Below, one piece after another: positions 34,418 to 42,854 of a stretch of 64,000 nt of DNA. Each line of letters opens with the position of its first letter. Position 1 is the stretch's first letter. A model generated the notes under the pieces. The model was given only the letters and a program-made list of their open reading frames with translations. It made no database searches and had not been told where the DNA came from. This DNA comes from JANRLJ01 sp033762735 (GTDB taxonomy: Bacteria > Chloroflexota > Anaerolineae > Aggregatilineales > Phototrophicaceae): assembly GCA_033762735.1 (NCBI GenBank), contig JANRLJ010000155.1:49687-113686 (forward strand), in the 5' to 3' direction. A program made the position numbers and the translations under genes.

Positions 34418-35261
34418 TCGACCGCCCTTCTCCCAGGCCTATGTGCAGCATTTGATGAACGGCCCCTTCGCGGGCACAACAGATCCCTGGGCAGAAGCGG
34501 GACGCTACTTCCACCAGACTCACAGCAGTATGATCGACCAACTGATCAGTCAGATGCAGCCACAGTTGACCTACAGAGGCTATCGCGTAGGACGAGAAGC
34601 CAGCCTGCAAATCGCCGAAGGACGTGAGCCGGATATTTTCGTGCAGCGCAGTATGAGCGGCATTGAACCGGAAGACCGCTGGAGTTACGAACTGGCTGCG
34701 GTAGAGGTATTGGCAGAACCCGGAATTGCGCTGGAAAGCGATATTCCTTTGCAGGCAATTCACATCAGGCAGGGCAGCCTTGTGACCGTCGTTGAACTCA
34801 TCTCCCCCGCCAACAAAGAGAAGCCTTCTGAAATTCAGCAGTATCGTATGAGACGGGAGCGCCTGTTGGTGGAGAAAGGCGTCAACATTGTCGAAATTGA
34901 TCTCACACGTTCGATCAAACGCGCCGTACACGACCCCCTGATCAATGATTTCCCCTATCACGTCATGGTGTACGTTCCTGCTCAAGCACCTCGGTTGATC
35001 GGCATCGAGTGGGGCAAACCCCTGCCACGCATCGCGCTTCCTCTCAGGGCAGAAGTCATTCCCGTTGATCTTCAGACCGCCTACAGCCGCGCCTATCAGT
35101 TGTTGACGATTGCCGGACAGATCAACGATGAGGAGCGCTACACAGACGACGAACTCCCTTTTCCATCCGTCTTTAGCGATGGGCAGCGCCAACAACTGCT
35201 GGAAACCGTCACACAATGGCAGGCCGAACTCATACAATTAGGAAAGGCAGGGAAAGAATGA
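34410..35261 (+). CDS. DUF4058 family protein, copy 1
   Basis: A 283-residue member of DUF4058, a family of unknown function. The N-terminal GPFAGTTDPWAEAGRYFHQ corresponds to the family's PFPGMDPYLE-type opening, though altered. The conserved core reads VEVLAEPG, VTVVELISPANK (about residues 125-136) and GVNIVEIDLTRS. The E-x-x-SPxNK arrangement followed by a second acidic strand recalls PD-(D/E)XK-type Uma2 nucleases (my inference, not established). The start is chosen at ATG 34410, overlapping the SbcD-like stop by 8 bases. It is followed by a paralogue at ATGA overlap. Confidence 0.85.
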   Translation: MSDRPPFSQAYVQHLMNGPFAGTTDPWAEAGRYFHQTHSSMIDQLISQMQPQLTYRGYRVGREASLQIAEGREPDIFVQRSMSGIEPEDRWSYELAAVEVLAEPGIALESDIPLQAIHIRQGSLVTVVELISPANKEKPSEIQQYRMRRERLLVEKGVNIVEIDLTRSIKRAVHDPLINDFPYHVMVYVPAQAPRLIGIEWGKPLPRIALPLRAEVIPVDLQTAYSRAYQLLTIAGQINDEERYTDDELPFPSVFSDGQRQQLLETVTQWQAELIQLGKAGKE

Positions 35262-36112
35262 TCGCGCCGCATCGCCATTCTGATTACCTCGAACACCGCC
35301 GCCGGGGGCCGTTTCCCGGTCGCATTGACCCCTGGGCAGAAATCGGCCATTACTTCCATCAGATTCACGGTGGTATGCTGGACGATATTCTCACGCAAAT
35401 TCAGGACCCGGTTGAAGCGATGGGGTATCTGGTCGGGCGCGAACCGAGCCTGCAAATCATGGGCAATCAATTTCCTGATGTCTTTATCCAGCGCGGTGAT
35501 CTTGCCCGTGAGCTGCGCGACCTGCATGAAACGTGGGATTATGCTAAAGCGGCGGTGGAAATACTGGCAGAACCGGGTATCAGCGCCGTGACGCAAGACC
35601 TTTATGCCCTGCATATCAGGGATGATGCCACCAATCGCCTTGTCACTGTAATCGAAGTGATATCGCCGAACAATAAGACAAAGCGGGCGGAGATTGCACA
35701 GTACCAGGATCGGCGGCAGCGGGCGATCACCACACAGGGAATCAACATCGTCGAAATTGATCTGACGCGCTCGGTCAAACGCTTGTTCAGCCACCCACTA
35801 ACGGCTCAGTTCCCCTATCATATCGCTGTGCATCTGCCGGAGCGCTGGCCGGTTGTGATTGGCATTGAACTGGAAGCCGCTCCCAAACGCATTGCTATTC
35901 CTCTTCGCGGGGCGGTTGTACCGCTTGACCTGAACGTCAGCTATCAAACCGCCTATCGCAAGGTCTCGACCGCCGGCCAGATCGATCTGAACGGAGATTA
36001 CACCTTAGATGCTCTGCCGTTTCCATCCACGCTGACCGATTCACAGCGTGAAGAAGCGCTCAAGATGGTTGGTGAGTGGCAGGCCGAACTCGAACGGCTG
36101 AGGGGAAGTTAA
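35258..36112 (+). CDS. DUF4058 family protein, copy 2
   Basis: The 284-residue paralogue of the preceding gene is closer to the family consensus at its N terminus (RRGPFPGRIDPWAEIGHYFHQIHGG). It has the same core: VEILAEPGIS, VTVIEVISPNNK (about 127-138), QGINIVEIDLTRSVKR and a shared C terminus (YTLDALPFPS). It is coupled to copy 1 by ATGA. Tandem non-identical copies suggest a heteromer or two specificities. No membrane segment or signal peptide is present, so the module is cytoplasmic. Confidence 0.87.
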   Translation: MIAPHRHSDYLEHRRRGPFPGRIDPWAEIGHYFHQIHGGMLDDILTQIQDPVEAMGYLVGREPSLQIMGNQFPDVFIQRGDLARELRDLHETWDYAKAAVEILAEPGISAVTQDLYALHIRDDATNRLVTVIEVISPNNKTKRAEIAQYQDRRQRAITTQGINIVEIDLTRSVKRLFSHPLTAQFPYHIAVHLPERWPVVIGIELEAAPKRIAIPLRGAVVPLDLNVSYQTAYRKVSTAGQIDLNGDYTLDALPFPSTLTDSQREEALKMVGEWQAELERLRGS

Positions 36113-36139
36113 ACGTTCGCAAAGCGTCTCTTCAAAGCG

Positions 36140-36148
36140 TGTTATAGT
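36140..36148 (+). promoter_or_regulatory. Extended -10 promoter for the DUF427 gene
   Basis: TGT-TATAGT (TATAGT 36143-36148), start site near 36155, leader of about 37 bases to ATG 36192. There is no clear -35. Confidence 0.45.
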
Positions 36149-36191
36149 GGGTCCATCGCAACGCTTTATCGTAAACAGGACGAAAAACGAG

Positions 36192-36689
36192 ATGGCCCCG
36201 ACCAAACGCATCATCCCCGGTCCCGGACAGGAATCGGTGTGGGATTATCCCCGCCCGCCCCGCGTCGAACCGACCAGCAAGCGCGTCCGCATCGTCTTCA
36301 ATGGCGAAACCATTGTCGATACGACCCGCGCCATGCGTGTGCTGGAAACGAGTCACCCACCCGCCTATTACATCCCGCAGGAAGACATTCGCATGGCGTT
36401 TTTTACAGCCACCAGCCGCCGCACCTTCTGCGAATTCAAAGGCGCGGCCAGCTATTGGACGATAAAGGTGGGCGATAAGGAAGCGCCAAACACGGCGTGG
36501 AGCTATGCCGAACCCAGCCGGGGCTATGAAGCCATTCGCGATTACCTCGCCTTCTATCCCAGCCGCATGGATGCCTCCTATGTCGATGACGAGCTAGTCA
36601 CCGCACAGGAAGGTGATTTCTACGGCGGATGGATTACGTCCGACATCGTGGGCCCGTTCAAGGGTGGGGCAGGCACCTGGGGCTGGTAA
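36192..36689 (+). CDS. DUF427 domain protein
   Basis: A 165-residue protein with the DUF427 signature: RVRIVFNGETIVDTTRAMRVLETSHPP in two parts, YYIPQEDIRM, TFCEFKGAASYWTIKVGD, AWSYAEPSRGYEAIRDYLAFYPSRMD. The fold is a small beta-rich barrel of unknown biochemical role, common in actinobacteria and Chloroflexota. The start ATG 36192 is preferred; the frame runs further upstream through the promoter. A hairpin terminator follows. It is separated from the DUF4058 pair by 79 bp and has its own promoter-like box. Confidence 0.88.
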   Translation: MAPTKRIIPGPGQESVWDYPRPPRVEPTSKRVRIVFNGETIVDTTRAMRVLETSHPPAYYIPQEDIRMAFFTATSRRTFCEFKGAASYWTIKVGDKEAPNTAWSYAEPSRGYEAIRDYLAFYPSRMDASYVDDELVTAQEGDFYGGWITSDIVGPFKGGAGTWGW

Positions 36690-36723
36690 CAGCACTTTCA
36701 TAAAAATTTATGAAATTTTGCTG

Positions 36724-36750
36724 AAGGGCGGCCAAAATCGCCCTTTTATT
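36724..36750 (+). terminator. Rho-independent terminator
   Basis: AAGGGCG (36724-36730), loop GCCAAAAT, CGCCCTT (36739-36745), then TTATT. It follows the DUF427 stop by 35 bases. Confidence 0.75.
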
Positions 36751-36823
36751 GTCTAAAAATAAAGATGACGCAGATTAATGGCGGTAAAATTATTTTATAA
36801 ACAACCATCAAGGAATTGGAACC

Positions 36824-37918
36824 ATGCAGCGCGTTCTCGTCATCGAAGACCAACCGACTATTCTCGAAAACATCCTCGAAACCCTCGAACTGGAGGGGTT
36901 CGTCCCTCTCGGTGCGGACAGCGGTTATGAGGGTCTGCAAACCGCCTTTCAGCACCACCCAGACCTGATTCTGTGCGACCTGATGATGCCCGAAATCGAT
37001 GGGTATCAGGTGCTGCGCGAACTGCGCCGCAACCCACAGACCGCCTCCATCCCCGTGATTATCCTCACAGCGGCGGTCGATCATGCCGCTTATCGCCAGG
37101 GAATGGAACTGGGCGCGGACGACTATTTGACCAAGCCCTTCTCGCCGCTGGAACTGGTCGGCGCGATTCAAACTCGGCTGCAAAAGCGGCAAGCACTAGA
37201 ATCGCAGATGGAGCGCAAAATCCAGGGCTTGCGTGACAACCTGATTTACGCCCTGCCGCACGAACTGCGCACACCGCTGACGAGTATTCTGGGCTGTGCG
37301 GATTTTCTTATCACCGAGCATGAGGAACTTGAGCCGGATCGCATCCTCGAACTGGGTGGCATCGTGCAGAATGAGGCCAGCCGCCTGCAGCGCATCATCG
37401 AGAATTATCTGCTCTACACCCAGATTACTACGACTGCGGCAGACGCCAAACAGGTTCAAACCCTCCACGCCGAGGAACTCTACTACCCCGGTTCACTGAT
37501 CGAGGAAATCGGTCTGGCGCTTGCCACCCGCAGCGGACGGCTGGATGACGTGGAGATTTACGCGCAGGACACCCCTCTGAACATCGCGGAGCAGCACCTC
37601 CATAAAATCATCCATGAGATGATCGACAACGCGCTCAAGTTCTCCATGCCTGGAAGCCGCGTCAGCATTCAGGGGCGGCGCAGCAGCAGAAACGAGTATG
37701 TCATCACGATCAGCGATCAGGGACGGGGTATGACCCCCGAACAGATTCGCAGTGTCGAAGCCTATACCCAGTTCGACCGTGCGCTGCACGAACAGCAGGG
37801 GTTAGGCTTCGGGTTGATTATCGCGTGGCGGCTGGTGGAACTCTACACGGGAACATTCAATATCGAGAGTGTACCGGGCAGAGGCACAACCGTGCAGATT
37901 ACGTTTACCGCCCGCTGA
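36824..37918 (+). CDS. Hybrid response regulator-histidine kinase
   Basis: The 364-residue cytoplasmic protein has an N-terminal receiver (D52 in LILCDLMMPE; K in LTKPFS) joined to a kinase core. The phospho-acceptor His (H146) lies in ALPHELRTPL, the N box is HEMIDNALKFS, and the G boxes are SDQGRGMT and GLGFGLIIAWRL. This REC-HisKA-HATPase order is typical of sensors that receive phosphoryl or signal input from another kinase and have no sensor domain of their own. No partner regulator is adjacent; the orphan OmpR-type regulator at 4.9 kb could be a target, but nothing shows this. It is monocistronic. Confidence 0.92.
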   Translation: MQRVLVIEDQPTILENILETLELEGFVPLGADSGYEGLQTAFQHHPDLILCDLMMPEIDGYQVLRELRRNPQTASIPVIILTAAVDHAAYRQGMELGADDYLTKPFSPLELVGAIQTRLQKRQALESQMERKIQGLRDNLIYALPHELRTPLTSILGCADFLITEHEELEPDRILELGGIVQNEASRLQRIIENYLLYTQITTTAADAKQVQTLHAEELYYPGSLIEEIGLALATRSGRLDDVEIYAQDTPLNIAEQHLHKIIHEMIDNALKFSMPGSRVSIQGRRSSRNEYVITISDQGRGMTPEQIRSVEAYTQFDRALHEQQGLGFGLIIAWRLVELYTGTFNIESVPGRGTTVQITFTAR

Positions 37919-37995
37919 TCGCTGCACTCAGGCAAAATCATCAACATAGGCTATGATTGGTATCCTGTTCATCTGTAGGGTGAAAAGGAAATCGC

Positions 37996-39837
37996 ATGAC
38001 ACCAGAAGCCTATCTTGATGCTCTGCTTGCGCTGCCAGGGCTGTACAGTGCGACGATCTCGCCTGACGGGGCGTGGGTGGCGTGGACGTGGATGCGTACC
38101 GCGCCGACCGCCGAAGTCTATGCCGTGCCGACCGATGGATCACAGTCCCCCATCCGGCTGACCGATACCCCTGAAGAAACCTACTTCGTGTCCTGGACGC
38201 CGGACAGCCGTGCAGTCATCGTGGAGCAGGACAGGGACGGCAACGAACGGGCACAGTTGTTCCGGGTTGATCTGGACGCGCCGCTGACGATGAAGCCGCT
38301 CACGGAAGAAAATCCGAATTACTTCATTCGTGGCGGTGAACTCCACCCCGATGGACGCACCCTCGTCTATGCCGCGAATGTCGATGTGGCGACGGGTGAG
38401 GAAATCGAACCGACCTGGGTTTACCGGCATGACCTTGAAACAGGCGAACGCACACCGATTGCCAGGCCAGAAAAAGGCGGCTACGTCGTCCCACAGTTGA
38501 GTGCTGACGGGCGCTATGTCCTCTATAACCGGCTCGACCGTCACCCAGGCGGCTGGCAGATGTGGCTGGTTGATCTCGATGGGCAGGACGACCGCGAGAT
38601 CCTCAACTTTGGCGATTCCCAGAAGACGTTCGGCTCGTGGTTTCCCGACAGTCACCGTGTGCTGGTCGTGGCAGAGACGACCACCCATAAACGCATCGGT
38701 ATTTGGCAGGTAGGGAGTGCACCGAATGAGGTGCGCTGGCTGCTGGACGACCCGACTCGCAACATCGAAAGCGCCTTCGTCCCGGCCAACGGCAGGCAGA
38801 TTGTGCTGCTGGAGATCAACCAGGCACGGCTGCGCTGTTCCCTGCTTGACCCCGATCATGGCACGGAAACCCGGCTGCCCGACGTTCCCGGCAACCTTTA
38901 CCCGGTTGCCCCTGTCAGTGAACAGGAATGGGTAGGGGTGTATTACAGCTCGCGCCAGCCGCAGGATGTCGTGCGTTTCCACCTGAACGCCACCAGCCCC
39001 GACGACTTCACCAGCCTCTCGCGTGTCTGGGAACGGACGACACTGAGACCCGCCCAGCTTACCCCCGCCGAGGATTTCCACTGGAAGTCGGTCGATGGAC
39101 TGGATGTACATGGCTGGCTCTATCGTGCGCCGGGAGAAGCGAAAGGCACAGTTGTGTATGTGCACGGCGGCCCCACCGCCCACAGCCAGGACGCGATCAA
39201 CCTCCAGATTCAGTTCTTTGTGCAGCAGGGCTTCAACGTCCTCGATCCCAACTATCGCGGCAGCACGGGTTACAGCCTGGCCTTCCGTGAGTCGATCAAG
39301 CAGGATGGCTGGGGCGGGCGCGAACAGGAAGACATCCGCACCGGGATAGAAGCGCTGATCGCGGCGGGCATTGCCCAGCCCGGCAGAATCGGCATCACAG
39401 GCACGTCCTACGGCGGCTATTCCTCGTGGTACGCCATCACCCACTTCACGCCGGACGTGCTGGCCGCCTCTGCTCCCATCTGCGGGATGACCGATCTGGT
39501 GGTGGATTATGAAACGACCCGCCCCGATCTGCGCCCCTACAGCGAGGAAATGCTCGGTGGCCGTCCCGATCAGGTGCCGGAGCGCTATCATCAGGCATCC
39601 CCGATTAACTTCGTGCAGAACATCAAAGGCCGCCTGCTGATCGTTCAGGGGATGCAGGATCCCAACGTCACACCGGAAAATGTCCGAACCGTCACGCAGG
39701 CCTTGAACATCATTGGCGTGGAGTATGAACTGCTGGCGTTCGAGGACGAGGGGCACGGCATCAGCAAGCCGAAAAACCAGAAAACGCTCCTGCCTCATCT
39801 GGCACAGTTTTTCAGCAGCGCCTTCGACGGTCACTGA
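37996..39837 (+). CDS. S9 family serine peptidase (prolyl oligopeptidase / acylaminoacyl peptidase type)
   Basis: The 613-residue enzyme has an N-terminal beta-propeller (residues about 20-340, blade-like TISPDGAWVAWTW, YFVSWTPDSRAVIVEQD) that filters substrates. A C-terminal alpha/beta hydrolase domain follows, with an oxyanion strand (VVYVHGGPTAHS). The catalytic triad is S471 in GTSYGGY, D555 in MQDPNV and H587 in EGHGI. It cleaves short peptides or N-acylated peptides in the cytoplasm; there is no signal peptide. A good AAAGGA site precedes the ATG. The upstream GGC-TATGAT box near 37952 may be its -10. Confidence 0.93.
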   Translation: MTPEAYLDALLALPGLYSATISPDGAWVAWTWMRTAPTAEVYAVPTDGSQSPIRLTDTPEETYFVSWTPDSRAVIVEQDRDGNERAQLFRVDLDAPLTMKPLTEENPNYFIRGGELHPDGRTLVYAANVDVATGEEIEPTWVYRHDLETGERTPIARPEKGGYVVPQLSADGRYVLYNRLDRHPGGWQMWLVDLDGQDDREILNFGDSQKTFGSWFPDSHRVLVVAETTTHKRIGIWQVGSAPNEVRWLLDDPTRNIESAFVPANGRQIVLLEINQARLRCSLLDPDHGTETRLPDVPGNLYPVAPVSEQEWVGVYYSSRQPQDVVRFHLNATSPDDFTSLSRVWERTTLRPAQLTPAEDFHWKSVDGLDVHGWLYRAPGEAKGTVVYVHGGPTAHSQDAINLQIQFFVQQGFNVLDPNYRGSTGYSLAFRESIKQDGWGGREQEDIRTGIEALIAAGIAQPGRIGITGTSYGGYSSWYAITHFTPDVLAASAPICGMTDLVVDYETTRPDLRPYSEEMLGGRPDQVPERYHQASPINFVQNIKGRLLIVQGMQDPNVTPENVRTVTQALNIIGVEYELLAFEDEGHGISKPKNQKTLLPHLAQFFSSAFDGH

Positions 39838-39919
39838 TCGCGCTGGTTAATGTCGGCTTAAACACCCTCTGGCACAATGCAGGGGCGTTTTTGGAAAACA
39901 AGCGGAAAGGTAATCCGTT

Positions 39920-40906
39920 ATGGCGATAAAACGAATCGGCGTATTAACCAGCGGCGGCGATGCGCCCGGCATGAACGCGGCCATCCGTGCGGTGGTGCGC
40001 AGCGGCATCAGCAAGGGCTGGGAAGTGTGCGGGGTGCGGCACGGCTATCAGGGCTTGATCGACAACGAGATCAAGGTGCTGGGGGCGCGGGACGTAGGCG
40101 GCATCATCCAGCAAGGGGGCACCTTTCTGGGCAGCGCTCGTGCGCCGGAGATGAAAAGCGAGAGCGGCCAGCGCAAAGCCCTGCGCAACCTGAACCTGAA
40201 CAACATCGACGGGCTGGTGGTGATCGGCGGCAACGGCAGCCAGACGGGTGCCTATACCCTGCACAAACTCGGCTTCCCGGTGGTGGGGGTGGCTTCGACC
40301 ATCGACAATGACCTGTATGGCAGCGACATCACCATCGGCGTCGATACCGCCTTGAATATTGCGCTGGAAGCCATCGACCGTCTAAAAGTCACTGCCTCGT
40401 CGCATCTGCGCGCTTTCATGGTCGAGGTCATGGGGCGTGACTGTGGCTATCTGGCGCTGATATCGGGCATCGCGGGCGGTGCGGAGGCTATTGTGATCCC
40501 CGAATATGACACCACACCGGAGCGCGTGGCGGAAATTCTGGAAGCGGCCTATCACCGGGGCAAGACGCATGGGCTGGTGGTGGTGGCCGAAGGCGCGAAG
40601 AATGACGCGGATGTGCTGGAAAAGTACTTCATCGATCATGCCGAAGATGTCGGCTTTGAGGTGCGCGTGACCAAGCTCGGCCACGTCCAGCGCGGCGGTA
40701 CGCCGACTGTCTCTGACCGCATTCTGGGCACCCGGCTGGGCGCGGGCGCTGTTGAGGAACTGGCGCGGGGGAATTCAGGCATACTCGTGGGCGTACAGGG
40801 CGGCTCCACCGGGAAACTGATTACCACACCGCACGAAGAAATCGCCGGAAAACATCGCCCGGTCGATCCCGCGCTGATGGAACTGGCGGAGGTGCTGGCG
40901 CGGTAA
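39920..40906 (+). CDS. pfkA: 6-phosphofructokinase with GGNGS in place of GGDGS
   Basis: This 328-residue glycolytic enzyme phosphorylates fructose 6-phosphate. Present are GGDAPGMN (12-19), the catalytic base D129 in TIDND, MVEVMGRDCGYLAL for sugar binding and LGHVQRGGTPTVSDR. The nucleotide loop that reads GGDGS in ATP-type and GGDDS in PPi-type enzymes reads GGNGS here (103-107, N105), so the Mg-ATP contact differs. Length fits the ATP-type family. Similar GGNGS enzymes occur in related phyla to my knowledge, but donor preference should not be assumed. It is monocistronic, downstream of the S9 peptidase. Confidence 0.93.
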   Translation: MAIKRIGVLTSGGDAPGMNAAIRAVVRSGISKGWEVCGVRHGYQGLIDNEIKVLGARDVGGIIQQGGTFLGSARAPEMKSESGQRKALRNLNLNNIDGLVVIGGNGSQTGAYTLHKLGFPVVGVASTIDNDLYGSDITIGVDTALNIALEAIDRLKVTASSHLRAFMVEVMGRDCGYLALISGIAGGAEAIVIPEYDTTPERVAEILEAAYHRGKTHGLVVVAEGAKNDADVLEKYFIDHAEDVGFEVRVTKLGHVQRGGTPTVSDRILGTRLGAGAVEELARGNSGILVGVQGGSTGKLITTPHEEIAGKHRPVDPALMELAEVLAR

Positions 40907-40945
40907 AGACAGTTTATGGAGAAATCAAAACAAATGCGAACAATG

Positions 40946-40973
40946 GTAGGGGCGAGGCGCGCCTCGCCCGTAC
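40946..40973. repeat. Palindromic repeat PAL, copy 10 (GAGG subtype)
   Basis: GTAGGGGCGAGGCG / CGCCTCGCCCGTAC, 40 bp after the pfkA stop between two rightward genes. Confidence 0.88.
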
Positions 40974-41015
40974 ACCGAATCATTCGTACTTATGTTGGTT
41001 TTTCCATTAGAGTAG

Positions 41016-41040
41016 AGCAACGCGCAATGAGCGATGAGTT
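41016..41040. repeat. GCAATGAGCGATGAG simple repeat
   Basis: AGCAACGCGCAATGAGCGATGAGTT closely resembles the kinase/glycosyltransferase junction at 12391-12415; quoted here only as its family core GCAATGAGCGATGAG. The reverse orientation copy is at 41152-41182. Confidence 0.65.
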
Positions 41041-41151
41041 ACACGCGGAGAGAAAAGGTGATCTGGTTTCCTTTGAAGCAGCCTAGCAGATCACTCGTAC
41101 TTAAAATGCAGCACACTGCGCCACTACGACCACTCCCAGACGATTTCTACC

Positions 41152-41210
41152 CATTGCTTATCGCTCGCTGCTCATTGCTACTTACTCGGTACTCATGACT
41201 TGGTACTGCT
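41152..41210. repeat. CATTGCTTATCGCTCGCTGC / CTCGGTACTCATGACT simple repeats
   Basis: A reverse-orientation copy of the GAGCAATGAGCGATGAG family, followed by ACTCGGTACTCATGACTTGG, which is nearly the same as 62014-62040. Confidence 0.65.
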
Positions 41211-41211
41211 T

Positions 41212-41664
41212 ATGACTGGTAAATATTTTGACGAGCTGGAAGTCGGCATGGTCATCAGGCACGACATCGGGCGTACTCTGACCGAAACCGACAATGTGCT
41301 GTTCAACAGCCTGACGATGAACACCCAGCCGCTGCATCTGAACGAGGACTTCGCCAGCAAGACCGAGTTCGGTCAGCGCATTGTGAACGGCATTTTCACG
41401 ATGGGGCTGGTGGTCGGGATGACGGTGGGGGATTTAACCGCCGGGACGATTGTGGCGAACCTCAGCTATGAAAACGTCTTGCACCCGCATCCGCTCTTTC
41501 ACGGGGATACGCTCTACGTGGAGACGGAAGTCGTCAGCAAGCGGGAAAGCCAGAGCAAGCCTGATCGTGGCATCGTGGTACTCAGGCACACGGGGCGAAA
41601 TCAACATGGCGCAGTGTGCATCGAAGTGACGCGCACCGTAATGTTTTTGAAGCGGCCTGAATAA
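41212..41664 (+). CDS. MaoC-like (R)-specific enoyl-CoA hydratase / dehydratase
   Basis: A 150-residue hot-dog-fold protein. The catalytic block reads TETDNVLFNSLTMNTQPLH with the hydratase D and H pair at about residues 30-46. KTEFGQRIVNGIFTMGLVVG follows, and SYENVLHPHPLFHGDTLYV is the strand lining the pocket. Relatives hydrate enoyl-CoA or mesaconyl-CoA esters. I chose ATG 41212 (MTGKYFDELEVG), the usual start of the family; the frame extends four codons upstream through repeat DNA. It stands alone, and a palindromic repeat follows the stop by 12 bases. Confidence 0.88.
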   Translation: MTGKYFDELEVGMVIRHDIGRTLTETDNVLFNSLTMNTQPLHLNEDFASKTEFGQRIVNGIFTMGLVVGMTVGDLTAGTIVANLSYENVLHPHPLFHGDTLYVETEVVSKRESQSKPDRGIVVLRHTGRNQHGAVCIEVTRTVMFLKRPE

Positions 41665-41675
41665 GGGGCGTTCTT

Positions 41676-41704
41676 GTAGGGGCGACTCGGCGAGTCGCCC
41701 CTAC
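41676..41704. repeat. Palindromic repeat PAL, copy 11
   Basis: Identical over 29 bp to copy 1 (1400-1428). It lies in the 54-bp convergent gap between the MaoC and WD40 genes. Confidence 0.9.
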
Positions 41705-41718
41705 GAAATGATCTGGAT

Positions 41719-42684
41719 TCAACCCACCGCCCACAGCTTGACGGTGTTATCACCGCTGGCAGAGGCCAGCATTGTGCCGCCGGGATGAAAGGCAACGCTC
41801 AACACGGGCTTATCATGGGCGCGGATTTCCAGAATTGCGTCCTCCACCGTCCCGTGCCCCTGCTGCAAAATGCGCTCCACATCCCACAGCCGCACAGTGT
41901 TGTCCCGTCCACCCGTTACCATCAGCGCACCGTCCGGGCTGAACGCGATACAATCCGCGCCCTCCGCATGGGCATAGATACGGGCATACAGTTCACCGGA
42001 GTGGGCGTCCCACAACCGCAGCGAAGTGTCCTTGCTGGCGGAGGCGATCATCGTCCCCGGTGGATTCACCCGTATCTCGCGCACCCAATCGTCATGATGC
42101 CCGAAGATCGTCCCCTCGGTTTCGCTCTCCACATCCCACAGCCGCACGGTATGATCGCGCCCGCCGGAAACCAGCACATGCCCACCGAGCGCATAGGTCA
42201 CGCTGGTCACTTCCTGATCGTGCCCGCGCAGCACGGCTTTTTCTTCCATGCGATCCAGATCCCAAATGCGAATCGTGCCGTCCGCACTGGCCGAAGCCAG
42301 CATTAAACGGTCGGCGTCGGGGCTGAACGCCGCGTCATCGACCGAGTCGGTATGCCCATGCAGGGTTACGATCTCGCGGACACCCGCTTTCAGATCACCG
42401 GCATCCCAGAGTTTGACCGTCATATCTGACGCCCACGACGCCAGCAGCAGACCAATACGGTTGGCCGGGCTGAACACAGCGCCTTTGACATGCCCGGTAT
42501 GGCCTTCCAGCACATGCGTGGGCGCACCGCCGAACGACCCAACGTAAAGCCGAATCCCTTCTGCCCCGGCCACTGCCAGCGTCGCACCGTCGGGCGACCA
42601 TGCAACCTGTGTGATCCATCCACACTGCACCTGGGCGATCTGGGTTAGGGTGTTCACGTTTTCGCTCGTGACCGGTACACGCAT
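41719..42684 (-). CDS. WD40-repeat protein (seven blades)
   Basis: The 321-residue protein is one complete seven-bladed propeller. I count seven repeats ending in LYVG, VKLWD, IRIWD, VRLWD, LRLWD, VRLWD and VKLWA, with GH and SPDG elements in place. No signal peptide or membrane helix is present, so it is probably a cytoplasmic protein-interaction platform. It is monocistronic, convergent with the MaoC gene and divergent from the polysaccharide operon. The partner is unknown. Confidence 0.9.
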   Translation of the reverse strand: MRVPVTSENVNTLTQIAQVQCGWITQVAWSPDGATLAVAGAEGIRLYVGSFGGAPTHVLEGHTGHVKGAVFSPANRIGLLLASWASDMTVKLWDAGDLKAGVREIVTLHGHTDSVDDAAFSPDADRLMLASASADGTIRIWDLDRMEEKAVLRGHDQEVTSVTYALGGHVLVSGGRDHTVRLWDVESETEGTIFGHHDDWVREIRVNPPGTMIASASKDTSLRLWDAHSGELYARIYAHAEGADCIAFSPDGALMVTGGRDNTVRLWDVERILQQGHGTVEDAILEIRAHDKPVLSVAFHPGGTMLASASGDNTVKLWAVG

Positions 42685-42837
42685 GATGCGTAGCCTTTCT
42701 ACATGGCGTTTTTACGAATTTCACCTATCTTACAACTGCTTTCGGCTTGGCGCACGTTAATCTTGGTTTGTGCCCGATGTGTCGCCTCACGCATCCTCAA
42801 AACCAACAATTAAATGCTAATCACGCTAATCTTCCAG

Positions 42838-42846
42838 TGCTATAAT
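42838..42846 (+). promoter_or_regulatory. Extended -10 promoter placing the transcript start at the ATG (leaderless)
   Basis: TGC-TATAAT (TATAAT 42841-42846) ends only eight bases before ATG 42855. A start site 7-9 bases downstream would fall on or next to the A of the ATG, and there is no ribosome binding site. I see no strong -35. Confidence 0.5.
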
Positions 42847-42854
42847 GCCGCCCC

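Larger units (their letters stand above)
40907..41211. other. Repeat-rich intergenic region, no gene
   Basis: It holds a palindromic repeat (40946-40973), two inverted copies of the GAGCAATGAGCGATGAG simple repeat (41016-41040, 41152-41182) and a TACTCGGTACTCATGACTTG run up to the next start codon. A promoter is not obvious. Confidence 0.6.
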
